Source of the DNA: Leucobacter chromiireducens subsp. solipictus
GTDB taxonomy: Bacteria; Actinomycetota; Actinomycetes; Actinomycetales; Microbacteriaceae
Direction: 5' to 3'
Assembly: GCF_016758195.1 (NCBI RefSeq)
Contig: NZ_QYAC01000009.1
Location: 62,001 to 126,000 of the forward strand
DNA length: 64,000 nucleotides
In this document: positions 8,749 to 16,658 of the stretch, piece after piece
Layout of the letters: each line of letters begins with the position of its first letter
Position numbering within the stretch: position 1 is the first letter of the stretch
Made by a program: the position numbers and the translations under genes
The notes under the pieces: model-generated
Seen by the model: only the letters and a program-made list of their open reading frames with translations
Told to the model about the DNA's origin: nothing
Databases searched by the model: none

Positions 8749-9232
8749 GGGGGTCCTGCGTCGCGAGCTGGTGCTGGATCGTGCTGAGCGCGGCGCTCGC
8801 CCGCGCAATGTCGGACGGGCTCAGGCCGGCGGTCAGCGAACTCAGCCACTCGCCGTAGCGCGGGCCGAGGGCCGCGAGCGTGGCGTGGCCGGCGAGCGTC
8901 ACGGTGACGGTGAGTGAGCGGCGGTCCTCAGGGTCCTCGTGGCGCGTCACGAGTCCCTGCCGCACGAGCCCGTCGACGAGTCCGGTCACCGCGGCGCGCG
9001 TGATATCGAGCTTCGCCGCGAGGCGGGCGGGGGTTGCGGCGGGATCTTCCGCGGCGGCGAGCAGCACGCCGAACCGCGCCTCCGTGAGGTCGAATGGGGC
9101 GAGCTGCGTGGCGCACGCGCGGTCGACCAGCTGGGCCGTGCGCAGCACCATCATGAGGAGCTGCGCGGCCTCCGTCTCCTGCTGCGTGTGCCGGAGGAGC
9201 AGGGCGTGCTTCTCACTGAGGGGAGTGTCCAT
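8741..9232 (-). CDS. MarR-family transcriptional regulator
   Basis: 163 residues with the MarR winged helix: helices around L-T-E-A-R-F-G-V-L-L, recognition helix region D-I-T-R-A-A-V-T-G-L-V-D-G-L, and wing motif E-D-P-E-D-R-R-S. The ATG overlaps the end of a perfect palindrome, and an extended -10 (TGATAATAT) ends 6 nt before the start, so the mRNA is probably leaderless and autorepressed. It is co-transcribed with the alkylation-repair gene. It lies 35 nt downstream of the carotenoid operon's last gene and might also receive read-through from it. The ligand is unknown. Confidence 0.88.
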   Translation of the reverse strand: MDTPLSEKHALLLRHTQQETEAAQLLMMVLRTAQLVDRACATQLAPFDLTEARFGVLLAAAEDPAATPARLAAKLDITRAAVTGLVDGLVRQGLVTRHEDPEDRRSLTVTVTLAGHATLAALGPRYGEWLSSLTAGLSPSDIARASAALSTIQHQLATQDPRG

Positions 9233-9254
9233 AGGGGTATATTATCAACCCCTA
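9232..9254. promoter_or_regulatory. MarR operator overlapping extended -10 and start codon
   Basis: Perfect 7-bp inverted repeat TAGGGGT-N9-ACCCCTA. On the minus strand the central part is the extended -10 (TGATAATAT) of the MarR gene, and one arm runs into the ATG, so binding would block RNA polymerase directly. Confidence 0.7.
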
Positions 9255-9267
9255 AACTATTTCCGCG

Positions 9268-10164
9268 TCACGAGAGTGCTGCCGCGAGCACCTCCGGGGC
9301 CGTGCGATGGTGAAAGGCGAACCCCGAGCCGGTGAGCACCGCCGGCACCACGGTGGCGTCGGCGAGCAGCAGCGAGTCGGCCGCGTCGCGCCCGAGACCT
9401 AGGCGCAGCGCCCACGCCGGGGCCGGGAGCACATACGGGCGGTGCATCTGGCGGGCGAGCTCCCGGCCGATTGCGCGGGCGCTCGCGGGCGTGGGGCCCG
9501 CAAGGTTCACCGGGCCGGTCACGCCGGCATCGATGATGTGCCGGATCGCGCGCACCTCGTCGTCGAGCGAGATCCACGGCCACACCTGATCCCCGCCGCC
9601 GAGCGGGCCGCTCAGCCCGAAACGTGTCAGCGGCAGCAGCGGTTTCAGGACGCCGCGCGGGTGCAGGATCGAGGCCGTGCGGAGCAGCGCGATGCGCGCG
9701 TCGGGCCCGGCGGTCAGTGCCGCCGCCTCCCATGCGCCGCTCAGCTCCGCCAGGAACGTGTGGCCGGGGGCATCCTGTTCGGTGAGGTGTTCCCCCGGGC
9801 GGTCACCGTAGATTCCCACGGCCGAACCCGAGAGGAACGCGGGTGCATCGCGTCCGAGGGCGCGCACCGCAGCCGCAAGGGTGCGCGTGGGGAGGATACG
9901 GGAGTCCCGGAGGGCCGCGCGATAGCGCGCGGTCCACGGCAGCTTCCCGATGCTGGCACCGTTGAGATTCACGACCGCCCGCGCGCCCGAGAGCACCGCC
10001 GGGTCGAGGGGGCGTGCGGGATCCCAGGCGACCTCGTCCGGCTGGGTCGCGGCCCGGCGCACGAGACGGGTGACCGGAATGCCGTCCGCGCGCAGGCTGG
10101 ACACGAGCGCGCTCCCGATCAAGCCGGAAGAGCCGGAGATGATGATGCGTGCCGTCTGTGTCAT
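9268..10164 (-). CDS. TIGR01777-family NAD(P)-binding epimerase-like protein
   Basis: 298 residues, an atypical SDR of the YfcH/SDR39U1 type. The N-terminal I-I-S-G-S-S-G-L-I-G-S-A is the nucleotide-binding loop, V-V-N-L-N-G-A and F-L-S-G-S-A-V-G-I-Y-G-D are family signatures, and the C-terminal part has the usual P-A-P-A-W-A-L-R-L-G-L-G segment. The enzymatic reaction of the family is poorly defined. Its ATG overlaps the stop of the crtYf/crtEb fusion by 4 nt, making it the last cistron of the carotenoid operon here, though a direct carotenoid role is not established. Confidence 0.85.
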   Translation of the reverse strand: MTQTARIIISGSSGLIGSALVSSLRADGIPVTRLVRRAATQPDEVAWDPARPLDPAVLSGARAVVNLNGASIGKLPWTARYRAALRDSRILPTRTLAAAVRALGRDAPAFLSGSAVGIYGDRPGEHLTEQDAPGHTFLAELSGAWEAAALTAGPDARIALLRTASILHPRGVLKPLLPLTRFGLSGPLGGGDQVWPWISLDDEVRAIRHIIDAGVTGPVNLAGPTPASARAIGRELARQMHRPYVLPAPAWALRLGLGRDAADSLLLADATVVPAVLTGSGFAFHHRTAPEVLAAALS

Positions 10165-11339
10165 GAGCCCACCTGCCAGAAGAGAATGAGTATCAGAGTA
10201 ACCGCGAAACCCGCGCCGTAGTTCAGCCAGATGAATCTTCGCCAGGCCCGGTTCGTGTCCGCGGCGGTCTCATCGGTGACGCGGACCCAGGGCGCGCAGT
10301 TCACGAGGTAGGGGATCGCCAGCAGCGCGGCGAGCGGTCCCGGCCACGGCACGGCGAGCATCAGGAGCCCCGCCGCGAGCCAGAGCGCCAGCGCGATGCG
10401 GACGGTCCGGCGCGCGCCGCAGGCGGTGGCGATGGACGCGATCCCTGCCGCGCGATCGGGACGGATGTCCTGCACCGCGCCGAACGCGTGCGCGGCCATG
10501 CCCCAGAGGAAGAACGCGAACAGCGTGAGGAGCAATCCGGTATCCGGGATCGCGCCCCCGAGGGTGAGCCCCACCGCGGCCGGGCTCACAAAGTGAATAC
10601 TGGACGTGATCGAATCCCACCCCGGGCGCTCCTTCAGGCGGAGCGGCGGCGCGGAGTATGCGAGGAGCGCGGCCGTGCTCACCGCCAGCGCGATCCAGGA
10701 CGCGGGCCCGCCGACCGCCACGAGCACGATGAGGAAGGGCAGGTTCGTGGCGAGCACGAGCCAGAGGAGCGGCCGATGCAGGCGCGGAGCCAGGAGCGCG
10801 CCTTCGATGCCGCCCTTGCGGGGGTTGGCGAGGTCAGACTCGTAGTCGAACACGTCGTTGATCCCGTACATCGCGAGATTGTAGGGGATGAGGTAGTAGA
10901 GGGTTCCGAGCGCCCACACCCAGTCGATCTCGCGGGTGGTGAGCAGCAGCGCGGCGGCAAAGGGGAACGCGGTGTTGATCCAGCTCACGGGCCGGGAAGC
11001 CAGGACGGCCTGGCGCACGAGGTCCGGGAGCGGAACGCCCCCGGGGCGCGTGAGCAGAGCCCAGAGCGCCGGAAGCGCGACGACGATGGCGATCGGGTAG
11101 GCGAAGTCCTCGAGCGGCGCGAGCCCGATGCGGACGCCCGCGAGCGGCGCCGGTGCGTAGTGGAAAAACCCGAGCCCGATCAGCAGGCTGTCGAACACGG
11201 CGGTGAGGAGCAGGAGCGCCCCGCCGGCGAGAGCGACAGCGGGCCAGTGCACCCCCGGGCGACCCGCTCGATGCGCGAGCGCCCACGCGGTGCCGCCGGC
11301 GACGGCGAGAAAGATCGCGGCGAGCAGCGGATAGCTCAT
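10161..11339 (-). CDS. Fused lycopene cyclase subunit (CrtYf) and lycopene elongase (CrtEb, UbiA family)
   Basis: 392 residues. Residues about 1-105 are a lycopene-cyclase-domain subunit with three membrane helices and the signature F-D-S-L-L-I-G-L-G-F-F then L-A-P-L-E-D-F-A-Y-P. Residues about 115-392 are a UbiA prenyltransferase with the Asp-rich N-D-V-F-D-Y-E-S-D and a second motif D-I-R-P-D-R-A-A-G. CrtEb-type enzymes add C5 units from DMAPP to lycopene, giving C50 flavuxanthin-like products; CrtYe/CrtYf heterodimers then cyclise the ends. In Corynebacterium these are separate genes; from memory a similar fusion (LbtBC) occurs in Dietzia. The ATG at 11339 overlaps the crtYe stop (ATGA); a longer in-frame ORF upstream is only the shadow of crtYe. 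Confidence 0.9.
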   Translation of the reverse strand: MSYPLLAAIFLAVAGGTAWALAHRAGRPGVHWPAVALAGGALLLLTAVFDSLLIGLGFFHYAPAPLAGVRIGLAPLEDFAYPIAIVVALPALWALLTRPGGVPLPDLVRQAVLASRPVSWINTAFPFAAALLLTTREIDWVWALGTLYYLIPYNLAMYGINDVFDYESDLANPRKGGIEGALLAPRLHRPLLWLVLATNLPFLIVLVAVGGPASWIALAVSTAALLAYSAPPLRLKERPGWDSITSSIHFVSPAAVGLTLGGAIPDTGLLLTLFAFFLWGMAAHAFGAVQDIRPDRAAGIASIATACGARRTVRIALALWLAAGLLMLAVPWPGPLAALLAIPYLVNCAPWVRVTDETAADTNRAWRRFIWLNYGAGFAVTLILILFWQVGS

Positions 11340-11710
11340 GATCCCGGCTCCGTCCGATCGTTGGGTGCCGGGCGGGCGCGCGGCGTCCGTGCGCCCAGCA
11401 GGCGTGCCGCGCCCGTGTACAGGATCATGGTGCAGAGCACCAGGAATACGAGGAACACGGGTTCCTCGAGCGGCATCTCCGGAGCGAGCACCACGCCGGT
11501 GGCGTGCACCGGGTCGCCGCGGAGAAAGATCCCGCTCGCGATCCCGGCGGCGTCCCACAGCAGCAGGAACGCGGTTCCGGCGAGCGTGACGAGACTCGCG
11601 GCCGCGGGGGAGCGCCAGTAGAACAGTCGGAAGCGACGGTCGATCAGCAGCATGCAGCCGATGCCGGCGGCGAGGGCCGCGAGGTAACTGAAACCGACGA
11701 GGCCGGTCAT
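11336..11710 (-). CDS. crtYe: C50 carotenoid epsilon/gamma/beta-cyclase subunit, CrtYe type
   Basis: 124 residues with three membrane helices and lycopene cyclase domain features: F-S-Y-L-A-A-L near the start, an L-L-I-D-R-R-F-R-L segment and P-L-E-E-P-V-F-L in the third helix. It should pair with the CrtYf half of the downstream fusion to form a heterodimeric cyclase in the membrane. Whether the ring is epsilon (decaprenoxanthin), gamma (sarcinaxanthin) or beta (C.p.450) cannot be read from sequence by eye. Start ATG 11710 overlaps the crtI stop by 4 nt, and its own stop overlaps the fusion gene's start. The C-terminal tail is Arg/Pro-rich. Confidence 0.87.
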   Translation of the reverse strand: MTGLVGFSYLAALAAGIGCMLLIDRRFRLFYWRSPAAASLVTLAGTAFLLLWDAAGIASGIFLRGDPVHATGVVLAPEMPLEEPVFLVFLVLCTMILYTGAARLLGARTPRARPAPNDRTEPGS

Positions 11711-13305
11711 CGGCGGGGCTCCGCGGCCGTGGGCACGCGCACCGGGAGCGGCCCGGGGGAATGGTCCCCGCGGATGCGCTTGAGCACGAGCTCCGCGCTG
11801 ATCAGGCACATCGGTACGCCGACGCCGGGGGCGGTGGTCGCTCCCGCGTAGTACAGGCCGCGGACCTTGCGCGATTGGTTCTGCGCGCGGAACATCGCGC
11901 TCTGACGCAGCACGTGCGAGGGGCCGAGCATCCCGCCGCTCCAGGAATGATAATCAGAGACGAAGTCTTCGGGCCCGATCGTCTCTCGCAGCACCACGCG
12001 TTCCGCGAGATCCGGGATCCCCGCCCACGAGGCGATCTGCGCCACAGCCGCATCCACGGCGCGCTCGATCGCCGCGTCGCCGGCCCCGTCGGGCCCGCCG
12101 CCGCCGAGCTCCGGATCCGCGGGGACGGGAATGAGTACAAAGAGGTTCTCGTGGCCCGGGGGCGCCACGCCCGGATCGGTCGCGCTCGGCCTGCAGACGT
12201 AGATCGAGGCCGGATCCGGAATCGCCCGCTGTGGCCCGAAGATCGCCGCGAAGTTTGCGTCCCAGTCCCGGGTGAAAAAGAGCGAGTGGTGCGCCAACTC
12301 GGGGAGCGCACCGCGGACGCCGAGGAGCGCGATCACGGCACCCGGACCGCTCTGGCGGCGGTGCCACCAGGCCTCGGGGTACGTCTGGGCCTCCGGCGGC
12401 AGGAGCTGAGTCTCGGTGTGGTGCAGATCCGCCGCGGAGACCACGGTGTGCGCGTGCTCAATGTGCGTGCGGCCCTCGGCGTCGCGCCACCGCACGCCGT
12501 TGGCAACGAGTGCCCCGCCCTCGCGACGGGTGAGGATCTCGGTGACCTCGGCACCCGTCACGATCTCCGCGCCCGCGTCGATGGCGAGGGCGCCCAGGCG
12601 ATCAACGAGCTCCCCGAAGCCGCCCATCGGATATCGCACCCCGTCGCCAAGGTCGAGCGCGCTCATCAGGTGGTACATCGCCGGGGCGCGGCTCGGATCC
12701 GTGCCGAGGAACACCGCCGGGTAGCCGAGGACCTGCCGGAGCACCGGGTGGCGGAAGCGGCGGGCCACGAAGCGTTCAAGGCTCCCGGCAAGCAGCGGAG
12801 CGAGGCGAGGAAACTCGCGGAGCACGGGCCAGGCCCCGAGCGAACGGAGCCGGGTGAAGGGATTGTAGAGAAAGAACCGTTCAGCCAGTTCGGTCGCGTG
12901 TTCAGCCGAGGCGACATAGCGCTGCACGCTCCGGGCACCGCCGCGCTCGAGACGTTCGAACGCGGCGGCGACGCGTTCCGGTCCGTACGGCACGTCGAAC
13001 GGCCGCCCCGCGGGGGCACCGGGCCCCGGCTCCGAGAACACCCGATACCCGGGGTCGAGGAGCCGCAGATCGAGCTGCTCGGCGGTGGTCGTCCCCAGGA
13101 GATCAAAAAAATGATCGAACACGCGTGGCATGAGATACCAAGACGGGCCGGTGTCGAAGCGGAAGCCGTCGCGCGCCTGCGTGCCCGCCCGGCCGCCCCA
13201 GCGCGCGCCACGCTCGAGGAGGCGGACGTCGTGGCCCTCGCGGGCGAGCAGCGCCGCCGTCGCGAGTCCCGCAACGCCGCCGCCGATGACCAGGGTCCGC
13301 GTCAT
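11707..13305 (-). CDS. crtI: Phytoene desaturase
   Basis: 532 residues. The N-terminal V-I-G-G-G-V-A-G-L-A-T-A-A-L-L dinucleotide-binding motif is followed by the family's G-G-R-A and F-D-T-G-P-S-W-Y-L-M-P stretch. The C-terminal FAD motif is Y-Y-A-G-A-T-T-A-P-G-V-G-V-P-M-C. It carries out successive desaturations of phytoene to lycopene. The length is normal for bacterial CrtI. It is coupled by ATGA overlaps to crtB upstream and crtYe downstream. Confidence 0.95.
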   Translation of the reverse strand: MTRTLVIGGGVAGLATAALLAREGHDVRLLERGARWGGRAGTQARDGFRFDTGPSWYLMPRVFDHFFDLLGTTTAEQLDLRLLDPGYRVFSEPGPGAPAGRPFDVPYGPERVAAAFERLERGGARSVQRYVASAEHATELAERFFLYNPFTRLRSLGAWPVLREFPRLAPLLAGSLERFVARRFRHPVLRQVLGYPAVFLGTDPSRAPAMYHLMSALDLGDGVRYPMGGFGELVDRLGALAIDAGAEIVTGAEVTEILTRREGGALVANGVRWRDAEGRTHIEHAHTVVSAADLHHTETQLLPPEAQTYPEAWWHRRQSGPGAVIALLGVRGALPELAHHSLFFTRDWDANFAAIFGPQRAIPDPASIYVCRPSATDPGVAPPGHENLFVLIPVPADPELGGGGPDGAGDAAIERAVDAAVAQIASWAGIPDLAERVVLRETIGPEDFVSDYHSWSGGMLGPSHVLRQSAMFRAQNQSRKVRGLYYAGATTAPGVGVPMCLISAELVLKRIRGDHSPGPLPVRVPTAAEPRR

Positions 13306-14225
13306 GTGAGGGTGCTCCTTCGGGTGTCGAGGGCGGCGCGCGCCACGAGCCAGGCCTTGGTCGGCCCGGGCACGCGCACGCGCCGCTGCGTCAGCTGTTC
13401 GGTGGGGGTCCGCGCGAGGCGTTCGTTCAGGCTGCGGAACAGCCGCAGTGCGGTGGCGACGGCGAGCTGCGCGTCCCGTGGCAGGAGCGGCAGGGTGGCC
13501 TCGGCCTCGGCGAGCTGCGCGCGGATGATCGCGACCCAGCGCGCCTGCGCCGCCGAGTCCAGGCCCGCGGTCGGGCCGAGGTAATGGCGCCCGAGGCGAT
13601 CCGTATCATCGGCGAGATCGCGCAGGAAGTTCACGTTCTGAAACGCCGCGCCGAGCTGGCACGCGCCGCGCTCGAGCACGGTGACCTGCTCGGGTCCCGG
13701 GTCCTGGTCGCGGATGAACACCCGCAGGCACATGAGCCCCACCACCTCTGCGGATCCATGGACGTAGCTCGCGTGTGCCGACGCGTCGAACGCGGTGCCC
13801 GGGGAGACCAACCGCACCTCGTCGCCGGGGCGGGGCGGGAGATCGCTGCGCATCGACGCGAAGAACGGAGCGACCAGTTCGGCGTCGATCCTGGCCTCTC
13901 GGGCGGTGTGCGCAAACGCGTGCACGATCGGGTTGCTGCTGTAGCCGCGAGCGATCGCCGCGCGGGTGTCGTCCTCGAGCCGGTCAAGTTCGCGATGCTG
14001 CTCGGCTGGCGCGTACCCGGCCTCCCCGGTCACGCCGTCGACGAGCTCGTCGGCGACGCGGACGAGGCCGTAGATGTTGCGCACGTGACCGCGGTGGCGC
14101 GCACCGAGCAGTCGGGTCGCCATGCCAAACGACGTTGAGTACGTGTCGATGACGCGGGCCGCCGAGCGCTCGCACGCGACGGTGTACCGGCGAAGCGGGG
14201 TGGCGAGATCGGGGGCTGCGGTCAT
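13302..14225 (-). CDS. crtB: Phytoene synthase
   Basis: 307 residues of the squalene/phytoene synthase family. The first Asp-rich site is V-A-D-E-L-V-D-G and the second is F-L-R-D-L-A-D-D-T-D-R-L-G; Y-S-T-S-F near the N-terminus is also conserved. It condenses two geranylgeranyl diphosphates to phytoene. The start is ATG 14225, overlapping the crtE stop (ATGA); an in-frame extension further upstream only mirrors crtE. Normal length. Confidence 0.95.
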   Translation of the reverse strand: MTAAPDLATPLRRYTVACERSAARVIDTYSTSFGMATRLLGARHRGHVRNIYGLVRVADELVDGVTGEAGYAPAEQHRELDRLEDDTRAAIARGYSSNPIVHAFAHTAREARIDAELVAPFFASMRSDLPPRPGDEVRLVSPGTAFDASAHASYVHGSAEVVGLMCLRVFIRDQDPGPEQVTVLERGACQLGAAFQNVNFLRDLADDTDRLGRHYLGPTAGLDSAAQARWVAIIRAQLAEAEATLPLLPRDAQLAVATALRLFRSLNERLARTPTEQLTQRRVRVPGPTKAWLVARAALDTRRSTLT

Positions 14226-15391
14226 GCGCGCCGCCCCGTGAGCTCGGCGACCAGGGCGGAGATGACCGCCGCGAGCGGCCGGGGGAGCCCGGCCTCCTCC
14301 GAGCTGCAGATCTCTCGGCACTGGGCGACCCGGTCCGCGACCAGCGATTCCACCGCGCGCTCCGCGCCGCAGGCGCGCAGCTGCTCTCGGATCGTGCGGC
14401 AATCCGCGTCGCTGAGCTCGCCACCGCCCCAGCGTGCGGCGATCTCGGGCCACAGGGCGGTGTCGCGCGCGTGTGCGATCAGCGCGGTCTCCTTGCGTTC
14501 TCGGAGGTCAGAGAACGCGTCCTTCCCGTGCTCGTCCGGGTGCCCGAACGTGGAGAGCAGATCGTCCTGAAGCTGAAACGCGAGCCCGAGGGCCTGTCCG
14601 AGCCGGGCGAGCGAGTGGTCGATCGCGCGGTCGGCACCGGCCAGGATCGCCGCAGCCCGAAGCGGCAGTTCGAACGTGTAGGTCGCGGTCTTCAGCTGGC
14701 TCATCCGGAGAACAGCGTCGCGGGTGACCGGGATGGCGCCGGTGCTCAGGGCGACGTCGAGGTGCTCGCCCGCGACGGACTCGACGATGGTGTGATCGAG
14801 CAGATCGAGCAGACGGTCCCGGGCGGGCCCCGGGAGCGCTTCGCGGGCGACGAGCTGGTGCGCCATGCTCAGGAACAGATCCCCCATGAGGATCCCGCTG
14901 GTCTCGGCCCAGCGGCGGTCCAGATCCTCGCGCCCGCCGTGTGCCCCGTCCGCGGGCGTCTCCCCGGGTGCGCCGGCGCGGTCCTGGCGTTCTCGCAGTA
15001 CGGCACCGATGAGGTTCGGGCGACCGCGGCGAGTCAGGTCGCCGTCGATCACGTCGTCGTGCAGCAGGAAGGCATAGTGCAGGATCTCGGTCATCGCCGC
15101 CATCCGAACGACGGCGGCGTGGGTCAGCGGCACGCTCACGCCCGGCGCGATGAGCGCGTCGTAGGCCCCGAGGAGCAGGCGCGGTCGGAGGAGCTTCCCG
15201 CCGATCGCGCGTTCGCGGGCATGCTGCCAGAGGCGCGCGAACTCGGACCCGTAGCGGGCGGCCTGCGCCGCGCGGCCGCGGAGCAGGCGATCGAGCTCGG
15301 CAGACACTGACTCCGCGCCAGCGACGGGCCCCGGGTGCGTCCCGCTCTCCCGGATGGGACGCACCGTCGCGGCGATCGCGGGGGCGCTCAC
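14222..15391 (-). CDS. crtE: Geranylgeranyl diphosphate synthase (polyprenyl synthetase)
   Basis: 389 residues. First Asp-rich motif L-L-H-D-D-V-I-D-G-D-L-T-R-R-G, second motif F-Q-L-Q-D-D-L-L-S, and the G-K-L-L-R-P substrate-binding segment are all present. It makes C20 GGPP from IPP and DMAPP/FPP for phytoene synthesis. The start is GTG at 15391, overlapping the idi stop (GTGA). There is an N-terminal extension of roughly 30 residues before the conserved fold, as in other actinobacterial CrtE proteins. Confidence 0.93.
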   Translation of the reverse strand: MSAPAIAATVRPIRESGTHPGPVAGAESVSAELDRLLRGRAAQAARYGSEFARLWQHARERAIGGKLLRPRLLLGAYDALIAPGVSVPLTHAAVVRMAAMTEILHYAFLLHDDVIDGDLTRRGRPNLIGAVLRERQDRAGAPGETPADGAHGGREDLDRRWAETSGILMGDLFLSMAHQLVAREALPGPARDRLLDLLDHTIVESVAGEHLDVALSTGAIPVTRDAVLRMSQLKTATYTFELPLRAAAILAGADRAIDHSLARLGQALGLAFQLQDDLLSTFGHPDEHGKDAFSDLRERKETALIAHARDTALWPEIAARWGGGELSDADCRTIREQLRACGAERAVESLVADRVAQCREICSSEEAGLPRPLAAVISALVAELTGRRA

Positions 15392-15936
15392 GCGGGTCCG
15401 TCCCAGGCGAGGGCGTCGGCGGCGATGAGCTCCGGGAGCTGTGCGCGAAGCCACGGGCTGAAGGCGAACGGGGCGACCGCCACCGCGGCCGCGAGCGCCG
15501 CGGGTGCGATCCAGGCCCACTCGGCGACCTCGTCGGGGTGGGGGGTGATGTCGCCGGAGAGCTGTGCGACGAAGACCGGGCAGAACTCGTTCTCCACGGT
15601 ACCGCCCGGATCGGTTGCGCGATAGCGGAAGCTCGGAAGCACCGAGGTCACATCCGTGATCTCGGCGCGTAACTCGTCCGCGGCGCGGCGGTGCACGGCG
15701 GCCGGCAGGGGCTCGTTCGGGGCCGGGTGGCCGCAGAAGCTGTTGGTCCACACGCCCGGCCAGCTTTGCTTCGTGAGCGCCCGGCGCGTGAGGAGGACCT
15801 CGCCATCCGCGTTGCGGAGGTAGCAGGAAAATGCGAGGTGAAGCGGGGTGTCGGCGTGGTGAACTTCCCGTTTGGGCAGCGATCCGATGGCGGCGTGCTG
15901 CTCGTCCAGCAAGACGACCATTTCGGGGACGGGCAC
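15388..15936 (-). CDS. idi: Isopentenyl-diphosphate delta-isomerase, type I
   Basis: 182 residues, Nudix-like fold. The catalytic Cys is in T-N-S-F-C-G-H-P, and the E-N-E-F-C-P-V-F segment supplies the catalytic Glu region; metal-binding His residues precede (V-H-H-A-D-T-P-L-H). It interconverts IPP and DMAPP; DMAPP is needed both for GGPP and for the C5 additions that make C50 carotenoids. The start is GTG 15936 with AGGAG five bases upstream. It is the first gene of the operon, divergent from a MarR gene over a 113-nt AT-rich promoter region. Confidence 0.95.
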   Translation of the reverse strand: MPVPEMVVLLDEQHAAIGSLPKREVHHADTPLHLAFSCYLRNADGEVLLTRRALTKQSWPGVWTNSFCGHPAPNEPLPAAVHRRAADELRAEITDVTSVLPSFRYRATDPGGTVENEFCPVFVAQLSGDITPHPDEVAEWAWIAPAALAAAVAVAPFAFSPWLRAQLPELIAADALAWDGPA

Positions 15937-15982
15937 GTGATCTCCTGACGTCGAATCATTGTTTGCAGAAGACTACTATAGA

Positions 15983-16023
15983 AAACCAGTTATATTATCT
16001 CCTCAGTTAATATATACCGGTTT
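15983..16023. promoter_or_regulatory. Carotenoid operon operator (MarR/CrtR-type inverted repeat)
   Basis: Long imperfect palindrome: left arm AAACCAGTTATATTA (15983-15997), right arm TAATATATACCGGTTT (16008-16023), 10-nt centre. The arms match except for one substitution and one inserted base. It lies in the idi/MarR divergon, upstream of a TAGAAT -10 (16038-16043) for the MarR gene and near a TATAGT -10 candidate (15974-15979, minus strand) for idi, so one dimer or two could repress both directions. Confidence 0.7.
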
Positions 16024-16037
16024 CAGGTGGCCGGGCG

Positions 16038-16043
16038 TAGAAT
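16038..16043 (+). promoter_or_regulatory. -10 element of the divergent MarR gene, leaderless
   Basis: TAGAAT ends exactly 6 nt before the ATG at 16050, placing transcription start at or next to the start codon; no Shine-Dalgarno sequence is present. Confidence 0.6.
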
Positions 16044-16049
16044 GCCACC

Positions 16050-16658
16050 ATGGCGGAATCGGGTGCCAGCACGGCCTCAGCATCACTCTCGGAACGGCTC
16101 TACGAGATGTCGTCGAGCGACCCCCGGGGCGAGCTCGTCGACCGCAGTGGCGTGTCGCCCGAGGATCTCAGCCAAATCGCCCGGCTCATGGCCGCGCTTG
16201 TGGCCCTGCGCGACACCGAGCGCGAGGTTGCCGATGCCTCCCGGGAGTACATGCAGCTCGGCGCGCAGGACATGCGGGCACTGCACCTGCTGATCGTCGC
16301 GAAAAATCGGGGCGAGGTCGTCACTCCCGGCATGCTTGCGGCCCACCTCAAGATCTCACCCGCCTCGACGACAAAACTGCTCAACCGACTCGAGCGGGGC
16401 GGGCACGTGACGCGCAGCGTGCACCCGGTCGACCGTCGGGCGTTCGCGATCGAGATCACACCCGAGACCCACGCGGCCGCGATGCAGACCGTGGGTAAGC
16501 AGCAGGCGAAACGGTTCACCGCAGCGGCCCGGTTGGACTCTGGTCAGCGCGAAACGGTGATCCGCTTCCTCGAGGATATGACCGAGGAGCTCTCCCTTAA
16601 GAACGCGGACTGGGCACCTCGGCCCGAGGCGTCGAAACGAGCTGATCCCGCGCCCTGA
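16050..16658 (+). CDS. MarR-family regulator of the carotenoid operon (CrtR-like)
   Basis: 202 residues. A MarR winged helix spans about 60-160: D-M-R-A-L-H-L-L, recognition region I-S-P-A-S-T-T-K-L-L-N-R-L and wing H-P-V-D-R-R-A-F. It is divergently transcribed from idi-crtE, the same arrangement as crtR in Corynebacterium glutamicum, where a MarR protein represses the crt operon and is released by GGPP-type isoprenoid pyrophosphates. That role here is an inference from position and the shared palindrome. Its 3' end overlaps the convergent membrane-protein gene by 62 bp. Confidence 0.87.
   Translation: MAESGASTASASLSERLYEMSSSDPRGELVDRSGVSPEDLSQIARLMAALVALRDTEREVADASREYMQLGAQDMRALHLLIVAKNRGEVVTPGMLAAHLKISPASTTKLLNRLERGGHVTRSVHPVDRRAFAIEITPETHAAAMQTVGKQQAKRFTAAARLDSGQRETVIRFLEDMTEELSLKNADWAPRPEASKRADPAP

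Noticed and set aside
10161..11558. Longer start for the CrtYf-CrtEb fusion
   Set aside because: The extra 73 residues are an Arg-rich shadow of crtYe; ATG 11339 overlaps the crtYe stop like the other operon junctions.
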